A DNA stretch of 64,000 nucleotides. Origin: Caenimonas sedimenti (GTDB lineage: Bacteria > Pseudomonadota > Gammaproteobacteria > Burkholderiales > Burkholderiaceae_C). The notes below the pieces were generated by a model. That model was not told the origin of the DNA and ran no database searches. It worked only from the letters and a program-made list of their open reading frames with translations. This document shows positions 38,707 through 45,628 of this stretch, piece by piece (position 1 is the first letter of the stretch; every line of letters begins with the position of its first letter). The translations under genes were made by a program, and so were the position numbers. The DNA lies in the NCBI RefSeq assembly GCF_007833165.1, contig NZ_VOBQ01000009.1:62001-126000 (forward strand). Direction: 5' to 3'.

Positions 38707-39495
38707 CTAGTGCAGCAAGGCTTTCGGCAGCGCCAGGAAGTTGAGCAGCAGGCCGTCGAACTCCTCGGGGGCTTCCAGGTTCTGCAGGTGGCCGACGCCC
38801 TTCATTTCCAGGAAGCTGCTGTGCGTGATGGCATCCGCCATCTTCTTCATCACGGCCGGCGGGGCATTGCGGTCGTGCTCACCCGCCACCAGCAATGTGG
38901 GCACGCGGATCTGCGGCAGGTTGGCGCGGCGGTCGAACGTCACGATGCACTCCAGCGCCCGCCGGTAGGTCGCCGCGGGGACGAGCCCCATGCAGTGCGT
39001 GGCGAGCCGCACCCCCTCGGGCAGCGAGCCCGGGCCCACCATCTGCGGCACCAGCACTTCGGCCAGCTCCGCCATGCTCTTGCCGGCGTCCAGCGGCGCG
39101 GTGCGCTGGCGGATGAATTCCTGCTGCCAATCGCCGTCCGGCTTGCCGAACGATGGCGAGGTGCCGCACAGGACCAGCTTGTTGACCAGCTGGGGACGGC
39201 GCGCCGCGACCTCCTGCGCCACCATGCCGCCCATGCTGTGGCCGACCAGCGTGACGTCGTCGCACTTCAGGCCTTCGATCAGGGCGATGCAACTCTCCGC
39301 CAGGCCCTTGAAGGTATAGGGCTCGATCGGCGCGCTGTGCCCGTAGCCAGGCATGTCCCAGGCCACCGCGCGATACCCCGCGGAGGCCAGCGTCTCGACC
39401 TGCGGGGCGAACGAGAGGTGGCCCCCGCCGATGCCGTGCAGCATCAACACCGTGGGGCCACCGCCCAGCACCGTGAAGGCAGGCACGGTCATCAT
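38707..39495 (-). CDS. Alpha/beta hydrolase, possible N-formylmaleamate deformylase
   Basis: A 262-residue alpha/beta hydrolase. The oxyanion HGIGGGHLSF, nucleophile elbow GHSMGG, acid region VAGEHDRNAPP and catalytic His in GVGHLQNLEAPEEF are present. In nicotinate and picolinate degradation the gene for 2,5-dihydroxypyridine dioxygenase is commonly accompanied by an alpha/beta hydrolase that deformylates N-formylmaleamate. Here the gene overlaps the NicX-like gene by ATGA, giving the same pair. A general enol-lactonase or esterase role cannot be excluded. Confidence 0.78.
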   Translation of the reverse strand: MMTVPAFTVLGGGPTVLMLHGIGGGHLSFAPQVETLASAGYRAVAWDMPGYGHSAPIEPYTFKGLAESCIALIEGLKCDDVTLVGHSMGGMVAQEVAARRPQLVNKLVLCGTSPSFGKPDGDWQQEFIRQRTAPLDAGKSMAELAEVLVPQMVGPGSLPEGVRLATHCMGLVPAATYRRALECIVTFDRRANLPQIRVPTLLVAGEHDRNAPPAVMKKMADAITHSSFLEMKGVGHLQNLEAPEEFDGLLLNFLALPKALLH

Positions 39496-40529
39496 GCGAC
39501 GAGGACTCCCGCATCCACGACGGTGGCGCCGTCGAGCCGCACGGTGCAGCCGCGCAACGGCAGGTCGAAGTGGCCCAGGGTGTGGCGGCCGGCGACTTCG
39601 TTGGCCCCGGTGCTGTAGAGGAAGTTGCCCGCGAATGCCCGCAGCTCCGTCCCGTTGAAGTCACGCTTGTCGTACAGCGCCATGCTGTCCCAGCGCGCGC
39701 GTGCGTTGAGCCCGTAGCCGACGTGGCTGACGGCGTAGGCCTCGCGGTCACCCCAGGCGGCGATGTAGCTGCGCATCAACTCGGCATCGGTGCCCGCGCC
39801 TTCGATGCGGGTGACGTAGTCGTTCTCGACGCGCAACGTGATCGGACGTTCCAGGTAGCGCTTGAAGGTGAGGTTGACGTCGCCCTCGGCCAGCACCAGC
39901 GTGCCATTGACGCTGCCGGCGGCCGGGAACGCGAGCGCCAGGCCGCCGGGCCAATGGCTCATGGTCCCTGGGCGCGCGGTGTAGCCCCAGTTGCCACCGC
40001 AGATGGCGCCCGCCAAGCCGATGCGCAGGTCGGTGCCGGCAGCCGAAGTCACATGCATTTCGTGCGCGGCGCGCAGCCGCTTGATGTGGTCCTTCACCAG
40101 CGGCTCGAGCGCGTCGTCAGGCACCAGCCGCGCCAGCGCCTCGGGATGCTCGTTGCTCACGTACAGGACACGGGCGCCACCCTTCAGGATGGCGGGGAGT
40201 TCCGGCGCATGCATGAGGCCTTCCACGGTGCAATCCAGCACCAGCGTGCTGGCGGCCAATGCGCTGACGACGGGTTGCAGCTGGCGCAGCACCGGCGACG
40301 CGCCCGTGCTGCGGGCCACCGGGAGATCGGGACTGAAGGCACTGGGCAGCACCAGGCTGAAGACCTGCGCCCCGAGGCGCGCCGCGGCCAGTCGGGAGAG
40401 TTCCAGCAGGGCCGGGCGACTCTGGCTTTCACCCAGGACGCAGACGGTGTCACCGGCGCGCACCGCGCAGCGCCGCAGGACGGATTCGAAGGCGTCCAGC
40501 CACGCGGGCTCGATGGTTTCCTGCAGCAT
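39492..40529 (-). CDS. NicX-like 2,5-dihydroxypyridine 5,6-dioxygenase
   Basis: A 345-residue protein of the NicX (M29 peptidase-like) family, about the length of the Pseudomonas enzyme. Known NicX uses His265, His318 and Asp320 to bind iron; the same pattern is visible here as His269 (SHVGYGLN), His320 and Asp322 (GHFDLPLR). NicX opens the ring of 2,5-dihydroxypyridine to N-formylmaleamate in nicotinate and picolinate catabolism. The ATG at 40529 gives an N-terminus like NicX; in-frame ATGs at 40559 and 40580 would run into the operator. It heads a minus-strand run of six genes and is divergent from a flavin reductase and MarR pair. Confidence 0.8.
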   Translation of the reverse strand: MLQETIEPAWLDAFESVLRRCAVRAGDTVCVLGESQSRPALLELSRLAAARLGAQVFSLVLPSAFSPDLPVARSTGASPVLRQLQPVVSALAASTLVLDCTVEGLMHAPELPAILKGGARVLYVSNEHPEALARLVPDDALEPLVKDHIKRLRAAHEMHVTSAAGTDLRIGLAGAICGGNWGYTARPGTMSHWPGGLALAFPAAGSVNGTLVLAEGDVNLTFKRYLERPITLRVENDYVTRIEGAGTDAELMRSYIAAWGDREAYAVSHVGYGLNARARWDSMALYDKRDFNGTELRAFAGNFLYSTGANEVAGRHTLGHFDLPLRGCTVRLDGATVVDAGVLVA

Positions 40530-40563
40530 GCGTTTGCGGTCACGGAAGTTCGGAACCATAATA

Positions 40564-40577
40564 CATGAAAATTCATG
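40564..40577. promoter_or_regulatory. Palindromic operator between NicX-like gene and flavin reductase
   Basis: CATGAAAATTCATG is a perfect CATGAA/TTCATG dyad in the AT-rich gap between the divergent units. It is about 35 bases before the NicX-like start and 12 bases before the flavin reductase start. NicR and PicR, MarR-family repressors of related pathways, bind such dyads. The MarR gene of this cluster is the obvious candidate. Confidence 0.55.
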
Positions 40578-40588
40578 CAATCCGCCTC

Positions 40589-41098
40589 ATGAGCCCGCCG
40601 CGCCAAGCCCAGCCGCCCAGCTTCTCCTCGCAGGAGTTCCGCAGCGCGCTGGGCATGTTCGCCACGGGTGTGACCATCGTCACCGCGCGCTCGGCCGACG
40701 GCCAGCTGATCGGCCTCACGGCCAACTCGTTCAACTCGGTGTCGCTGGGGCCGCCCCTGGTGCTGTGGAGCCTGGCGCGCGCGGCCGCTTCGCTCTCGGT
40801 GTTCGCCGCCGGCTCGCACTACGCAATCAACGTGCTGGCCTCCGACCAGAAGGCCGAGGCGGAACGGTTCGCCTCCAAGGGCGCGGACCGCTGGAGCGGC
40901 GTCGAGTTCGACGAGGGCGTGGGCGGCGCGCCACTGCTGCGCGGCACGGCTGCCGTCTTCGAATGCTTCAACCGCAGCCGTTACGAGGAAGGCGACCATG
41001 TCATCTTCGTCGGCGAGGTCGAGCGGTGCCGCTGGCGCGAGGGCGCCTCACCGTTGTTGTTTCATGGCGGCCGCTACTACACGGAGCTGCCATTGTGA
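40589..41098 (+). CDS. Flavin reductase family protein
   Basis: A 169-residue flavin reductase of the HpaC/RutF type: FRSALGMFATGVTIVTARSA, GLTANSFNSVSLGPPLVLWSL and NVLASDQ are characteristic. It would supply reduced FMN or FAD to a partner monooxygenase. The only candidate partner in this block is the acyl-CoA-dehydrogenase-fold protein at 36194. An upstream in-frame ATG at 40565 lies inside the palindromic operator, so 40589 is preferred. Its stop overlaps the GTG start of the MarR gene. Confidence 0.87.
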   Translation: MSPPRQAQPPSFSSQEFRSALGMFATGVTIVTARSADGQLIGLTANSFNSVSLGPPLVLWSLARAAASLSVFAAGSHYAINVLASDQKAEAERFASKGADRWSGVEFDEGVGGAPLLRGTAAVFECFNRSRYEEGDHVIFVGEVERCRWREGASPLLFHGGRYYTELPL

Positions 41099-41526
41099 GC
41101 ACGCCGCGCTTCGTCGACGGCTACCTGGGATACCTGCTGGGACAGGCGAACCACGCCGTGTACAAGGATTTCGACGCGCAGGTTCGCGCCGCGGGCCTGA
41201 GCTCCATTGAATGGCGAGTGCTTGCGACATTGCACGACAGCGACCCGCAAACGGTGAGCCAGCTGGCGGAAGAAGTCCTGTCCAAGCAGCCGACGGTCAC
41301 GAAGCTCGTGCAGCGGATGGCCGGCCACGGGTGGGTGGAGTTGCTGGCCGACCCGGTGGACCAGCGGCGCACGCTCGTCGGCATCACAGCCACCGGCCGG
41401 CGCCTGGTACGCCCGCTCATCGATAAAGCGCGTATTCATGAGGAGTCCGTGCTGCGGGCCCTGGGCGCGTCCGAGCAGAACGCGCTCAAACGGCTGCTGG
41501 CAAAGCTGGCGTCGGCCTCCCCTTAG
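41095..41526 (+). CDS. MarR-family transcriptional regulator
   Basis: A 143-residue MarR protein. The winged helix region reads GLSSIEWRVLATLHDSDPQTVSQLAEEVLSKQ, with VTKLVQRMAGHGWVE as recognition helix and wing, followed by DQRRTLVGITATGRRL. The GTG start overlaps the flavin reductase stop (GTGA), so the two are co-translated. MarR repressors control nicotinate (NicR) and picolinate (PicR) catabolism in other bacteria; by position this one should control the divergent NicX-like operon through the dyad at 40564-40577. Confidence 0.88.
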   Translation: MSTPRFVDGYLGYLLGQANHAVYKDFDAQVRAAGLSSIEWRVLATLHDSDPQTVSQLAEEVLSKQPTVTKLVQRMAGHGWVELLADPVDQRRTLVGITATGRRLVRPLIDKARIHEESVLRALGASEQNALKRLLAKLASASP

Positions 41527-41601
41527 CCGCCTGTGGCGCGGCCGCGACAAGGCGCGCCATTCTGGCCGGGCGCCCCGGCCCCAGCGCGACCATAATTTCG
41601 C

Positions 41602-42165
41602 ATGGTCCTCCGCTTCGTGCCGCCGGTCCTCGCCCTGGTGCTGACCGCCGGTTGCGTTACGGTTCCCCCGGCCCCGAACTACACGCCGCCTACGGGTGGC
41701 CCCAGCGCACGCCTGTTGGTCCGCACCCTTCACCCGGGCCAGGGCACCGTGAGCATTTCCACGTTCGAGCAACCCGTCGCCTGCTCGCGACGCCAACTGC
41801 TCGAGCGGACCACCGCGGCGGAGCCGGCGCGCAGCGAGTTCACGCTGCGGGCCAATCGCCTGCAAAGCCTGAGCTTCGTCTACATGCGCAATGACCGGCG
41901 CGCCTGCGAGGTGATTGTCTCGTTCCAGCCCAAAGCCAATGGCCGTTACCTGATGCGCAACCGCGCCGGTGGCGATGGATGCTCCGTGGAGCTGATCGAT
42001 GCAACCAACCCGGACCAGCCGGCGGATGAGCCGAGCACCCTCCGTCGCGAGCGGGTGGGCTTGGCCGCCACCGACAACGCCTGCCGACCGCTGACGTCGG
42101 TCACCCCGGCGCGCTCCCGCACGGACGGGCTGCCTGAAGTGTTCCGCGAGATCTTTTCGCCATGA
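41602..42165 (+). CDS. Hypothetical lipoprotein
   Basis: A 187-residue protein with a lipoprotein signal (LVLTAGC, lipidated Cys at residue 18). The mature part is rich in Arg and Pro with four further cysteines, which could form disulphides. No family is recognised. A CATAAT hexamer lies five bases before the ATG, hinting at a leaderless transcript. Its last codon overlaps the start of the protease gene (ATGA), so the two are translated together and may act together in the periplasm. Confidence 0.7.
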   Translation: MVLRFVPPVLALVLTAGCVTVPPAPNYTPPTGGPSARLLVRTLHPGQGTVSISTFEQPVACSRRQLLERTTAAEPARSEFTLRANRLQSLSFVYMRNDRRACEVIVSFQPKANGRYLMRNRAGGDGCSVELIDATNPDQPADEPSTLRRERVGLAATDNACRPLTSVTPARSRTDGLPEVFREIFSP

Positions 42166-43103
42166 AGTTCCGCATCCCCATCGCCTTGCTGGCCGCCGTG
42201 GCCGCCGCGCTGTTGCCTGCAGCGCAGGCGCAGACACTGACGCCGGAGGCCCTCTACCGGCTGCTCGGGCCCAGCGTCTTTCTCGTGCGCGCCTACGATA
42301 CCGACGACCTGGCCAGCGGCACCGGCAGTGCCGTGGTAATTGCCCCTGAGACCCTGTTGACCAACTGCCACGTGGTCCGTGGCGCCAAGCGCTTCGTCGT
42401 CCGCAAGGACAACGTGCAATACGACGCACGCCTGCAGCACGCCGACACCGCCCGCGACCTGTGCCAGATCCACGCCCGCAATTTGCACGCGCCGGCCGTG
42501 GAACTGGGCGACAGTGACCAGGTGGTTGTGGGGCAGAAGGTCTACGCCCTCGGCAATCCGCAGCGGCTCGAACTCACGCTCAGCGACGGGCTGGTGTCGG
42601 CCTTGCGCCGTGACGCCGACCGGCGCAACCTGGTGCTGATTCAAACCTCGGCACCGATCTCCCAGGGTTCCAGCGGCGGCGGCCTGTTCGATGCAGCCGG
42701 GCGCCTCATCGGCATCACCACCTTGATCCAGCGTGAAGGCCAGAACCTGAACTTCGCGATCCCCATCAACTGGCAGCGCGACCTGGCGGCGCGCAGCGCG
42801 GCTCAGCCAGCCGCGTCGTCCTCCATTGCTGCTGCCTCGCCGCCCCAGCTGACAGACGTCGACGCGGTCCCGGTTCACGCCAAGTGCAAGGAGGAATACC
42901 GCAAGTTCCTTGCTTATCCCCAGCCTCGTGCATTCGCCGTGGCCGACCGGGGGCGATGCGCGTGGCAAGGGGGCCGGCCGTCCCACCCCCACCTTTCCAG
43001 TTCGCCCGATCCGTCGGTGCGCGCCATGGAACTCTGCGTCCACTGGCATGGTGCGGGCTGCACGCTGTACGCCGTCGACTCCGCGATCGTGTTCAAGCGC
43101 TAG
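42162..43103 (+). CDS. Trypsin-like periplasmic serine protease
   Basis: A 313-residue exported protease. After the signal peptide (PAAQAQ) the S1 fold shows the catalytic His (TNCHVV), Asp (ADTARDLCQI) and Ser (QGSSGGGLFD), as in DegP/HtrA enzymes, but no PDZ domain follows. Instead there is an Ala/Ser-rich linker at about residues 205-225 and a C-terminal ~80-residue cysteine-containing domain of unknown type. It is coupled to the upstream lipoprotein gene. The TAG stop is made by a CTAG that starts a partial copy of the MITE-like end sequence. Confidence 0.82.
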   Translation: MKFRIPIALLAAVAAALLPAAQAQTLTPEALYRLLGPSVFLVRAYDTDDLASGTGSAVVIAPETLLTNCHVVRGAKRFVVRKDNVQYDARLQHADTARDLCQIHARNLHAPAVELGDSDQVVVGQKVYALGNPQRLELTLSDGLVSALRRDADRRNLVLIQTSAPISQGSSGGGLFDAAGRLIGITTLIQREGQNLNFAIPINWQRDLAARSAAQPAASSSIAAASPPQLTDVDAVPVHAKCKEEYRKFLAYPQPRAFAVADRGRCAWQGGRPSHPHLSSSPDPSVRAMELCVHWHGAGCTLYAVDSAIVFKR

Positions 43104-43116
43104 TGTCCTGTCCCGC
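43100..43116. mobile_element. Partial copy of the MITE-like terminal sequence
   Basis: CTAGTGTCCTGTCCCGC is identical to the first 17 bases of the inverted end at 22408, again beginning at a TAG stop codon. No opposite end follows within the next few hundred bases, so it is a remnant or a solo end. Confidence 0.6.
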
Positions 43117-43128
43117 CGGGGCTGCCGC

Positions 43129-43134
43129 TAGCAT
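43129..43134 (+). promoter_or_regulatory. Candidate -10 box of the DMT transporter gene
   Basis: TAGCAT lies six bases before the ATG at 43141 with no ribosome site between, consistent with a leaderless mRNA. The same hexamer forms the -10 of the better supported promoter at 49884. Confidence 0.4.
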
Positions 43135-43140
43135 CGCCAC

Positions 43141-44034
43141 ATGCCCGACCGAAAAGAACATCTCGATCCCCTCGCCATCACCTTGCTTCTCTTCTGCTGC
43201 CTGTTCTGGGGCCTCCAGCAGATCCTGATCAAGACCACCGTCGATGAAGTGCCGCCGCTCTGGCAGGCGGCGCTGCGCTTCGCCGGTGCCACGGCGTTGC
43301 TGTGGCTGTGGTGCGTCTGGCGCAAGGTCGATCTCTTCACGCGCGACGGCACGCTGCGGCCCGGCCTGCTGGCGGGTGTGCTCTTCGCCGCGGAGTTCTC
43401 GTGCATCTACCTGGGATTGCGCGACACGACGGCGTCGCGCCTCACCGTGTTCCTCTACACATCGCCCTTCGTGGTCGCGCTGCTGCTGCCGCGCATCGTC
43501 CCCGCGGAACGCCTGCGGCCGATTCAATGGGTCGGCTTGTTCATCGCCTTCGCCGCCGTGGCCGTGGCTTTCAGCGAAGGCTTCACCGGCGAGACGACGG
43601 CGCGCCAATTGCGCGGCGACGCGCTGGCGCTGGCGGCCGGCACGCTGTGGGGCCTGACGACGCTGGTGATCCGCGCTTCTTCCATGGCGAAGGCGAGCGC
43701 CGAGAAGACCCTGTTCTACCAGGTCGCGGTCACTGCACTGGTGGCGCCGCTGCTGTCGCTGGGTCTGGGTGAGAAGTGGTCGTTCTCGTACTCCGGCTAC
43801 GCCTGGTTCTCGCTGGGGCTGCAAACCGTCGTCGGCGCCTTCGCCAGCTACCTCGCCTGGATGTGGCTGTTGCGGCACTACCCCGCGACGAAGATGTCGT
43901 CCTTCACCTTCCTCACGCCGATGTTCGCGCTGGTCTTCGGCGTTGCGCTTCTGAAGGAGCCCCTGACGACTCAGCTCGTGCTGGCGCTCTGCGGCGTGGC
44001 GATCGGGATCGTCCTTGTCAACCGCAAGGCCTGA
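43141..44034 (+). CDS. EamA/DMT-family transporter
   Basis: A 297-residue inner membrane protein with ten predicted helices in two EamA repeats (AITLLLFCCLFWGLQQILIK in the first, LALAAGTLWGLTTLVIRAS in the second, ending FGVALLKEPLTTQLVLAL). Members export amino acids, nucleosides or other metabolites; the substrate is not evident. Its 3' end overlaps the convergent Rieske oxygenase gene by 64 bases. Confidence 0.87.
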   Translation: MPDRKEHLDPLAITLLLFCCLFWGLQQILIKTTVDEVPPLWQAALRFAGATALLWLWCVWRKVDLFTRDGTLRPGLLAGVLFAAEFSCIYLGLRDTTASRLTVFLYTSPFVVALLLPRIVPAERLRPIQWVGLFIAFAAVAVAFSEGFTGETTARQLRGDALALAAGTLWGLTTLVIRASSMAKASAEKTLFYQVAVTALVAPLLSLGLGEKWSFSYSGYAWFSLGLQTVVGAFASYLAWMWLLRHYPATKMSSFTFLTPMFALVFGVALLKEPLTTQLVLALCGVAIGIVLVNRKA

Positions 44035-45071
44035 TCGGCCTGCTCTTTCGCGATCAGGCCGTCCAGCACCCGCCGGAAATGCGCCAGCGGCGCGTCCGCG
44101 ATCACCGCCAGCAGCTTGAACTCGGGGTCCTCGTCCATCGCGCGCTGCTGCGCCTCGATGATGTGCTTGTCTTCGAGGAAGCCCTCGATCAGGCTGGCAT
44201 GCAGCGAGCGCGAGATGTTGGCGTCGTCGCCTTCGTAGTCGTTCAGGTAGATCCAGAAATGGTGCGTGGTGCGCTCCGTTTCCGGCGTCATGAACTGGCA
44301 GTTGCGGTACTGCCGGGCCCCGGACAGGTTGCCTTTTTCGGCGCCGGTCCCGGCCGGCGAGAACAGCGTGTCCAGGAAGAAGGTCCCCGGGATGTGCATG
44401 TGCCCGATGTTGCGCCGGTCCACGTGCTGCGTGCGCTCGGCCACCGGGATCACCTTGCGGTGGAACGGCGGCGGCGGCGCGTTCATGTGCCAGCGCTCCA
44501 CCCGGAACCCGCGCTCCAGCCGCTCCATGTTCAGCGGCTTGGTGACGTACGCGTACTCCTCGGATCCGCCCAGTGTCTTGGTGTGCACGAAGGCCAGGTG
44601 CGCGAAGTCGCTCAGGTTGTCGACGATCAGCAGGTAGTTGGCGTCGTAGTGCAGGTAGCCGGGGATGCCCTTCCATTGCGGATCGCGCAGGTAGGGGAAG
44701 TCGATGATGTCGTCCGGGTCCGCCAGTTCGGGCTCGCCCATCCAGATCCACACCAGGTGGTCGCGCTCCACCACCGGGTAGCTGCGCACGCCCAGCTTGG
44801 CAGGGATGTTGTCCTGGCCCGGGATCTGGATGCACTTGCCGGTGGGGTCGAACTTGAGGCCGTGGTACATGCAGCGCACGCAGTCACCCTCTCTCCTTCC
44901 CAACGACAGGGGTGCCCCGCGGTGGCAGCAACGATCCTTCAAGGCGACGATGCGCCCGCTGTCGCCCTTGTAGAGCAGCACGCGTTCGTCCAGCAGCGTG
45001 CGCGGCAGCAGCTTGCCGTCGATCAGTTCGTGGTCCCAGGCGGCCACGTACCAGCAGTTCTTCAGGAACAT
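43971..45071 (-). CDS. Rieske-type aromatic ring-hydroxylating oxygenase (VanA-like)
   Basis: A 366-residue oxygenase component resembling vanillate O-demethylase and related monooxygenases. The N-terminal Rieske centre uses CCHRGAPLS and CMYHGLKF; the mononuclear iron site uses NLSDFAHLAFVH. The start FLKNCWYVAAW is typical of this group. No reductase gene is adjacent. It is the last of three overlapping minus-strand genes, after an acetyltransferase and an acetoacetyl-CoA synthetase-like ligase. The aromatic substrate is unknown. Confidence 0.88.
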   Translation of the reverse strand: MFLKNCWYVAAWDHELIDGKLLPRTLLDERVLLYKGDSGRIVALKDRCCHRGAPLSLGRREGDCVRCMYHGLKFDPTGKCIQIPGQDNIPAKLGVRSYPVVERDHLVWIWMGEPELADPDDIIDFPYLRDPQWKGIPGYLHYDANYLLIVDNLSDFAHLAFVHTKTLGGSEEYAYVTKPLNMERLERGFRVERWHMNAPPPPFHRKVIPVAERTQHVDRRNIGHMHIPGTFFLDTLFSPAGTGAEKGNLSGARQYRNCQFMTPETERTTHHFWIYLNDYEGDDANISRSLHASLIEGFLEDKHIIEAQQRAMDEDPEFKLLAVIADAPLAHFRRVLDGLIAKEQADQALRLTRTIPIATPQSASTS

Positions 45072-45628
45072 CCCGCACTCCTTGCAACCGCGGGCCGGTC
45101 GATGCGATAGATGACGTGCCGCGGGCTGTCCTGCGGATTGTCCGGCGCCAGGTCACCGCTCGCCACAAGCAGATACCCGCATTTCTCCAGCGCGCGCCAG
45201 GACGCGACATTTTCCTCATGCACCGGAACCACGACAGCGTTGGCCGCCGGGCGATCGCGCCAGAGCAAGTCAGTGAAGGCGTGCAGCATCGCTGTCCCCA
45301 GGCCACGGCCTGTGTCACGTGGCGAACCGATCAGGTAGTCGATGCTCCAGGCGCTGGCGGGCATGGACAGCAGCGGCCGCACGTCTTCCAGGTACTGGGG
45401 GTAGGCGGTCCATGCGAGGCGCTGCGCCAAGCCGGTGGGCACGCCGTCGAGCAGAGCGATGAACACGTCCGCGGGCTCGGTGCCGTCGATGCAGCCGCCG
45501 TAGTCCGCTTCGATGCCCGCCAGCGACACGTCGTCGGCCCACCAGCGCGCCACATGCGGCTCTTGCAGCCATCGCGACAGCAACGGAAAGTCGGCACGCT
45601 GCAGCGGGCGGAACGTCCACCCGTTCAC
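45062..45628 (-). CDS. GNAT-family acetyltransferase
   Basis: A 188-residue GNAT protein. It begins NGWTFRPLQRADFPLLSRWLQEPHVARWW, the usual opening of the RimJ/AAC(6') branch (shown here in short: FRPLQRADFPLL), and carries the acetyl-CoA loop DTGRGLGTAML and VVVPVHEENVASWRALEKCGY. The substrate may be an amine of a metabolite or protein. The GTG start overlaps the stop of the upstream AMP ligase gene, and its end overlaps the Rieske oxygenase start by ten bases, so the three are translationally coupled. Confidence 0.82.
   Translation of the reverse strand: MNGWTFRPLQRADFPLLSRWLQEPHVARWWADDVSLAGIEADYGGCIDGTEPADVFIALLDGVPTGLAQRLAWTAYPQYLEDVRPLLSMPASAWSIDYLIGSPRDTGRGLGTAMLHAFTDLLWRDRPAANAVVVPVHEENVASWRALEKCGYLLVASGDLAPDNPQDSPRHVIYRIDRPAVARSAGCS

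Noticed and set aside
45062..45628. Aminoglycoside acetyltransferase resistance gene
   Set aside because: The GNAT branch resemblance is general. The gene is coupled to metabolic genes, and no resistance context or mobile element is present.
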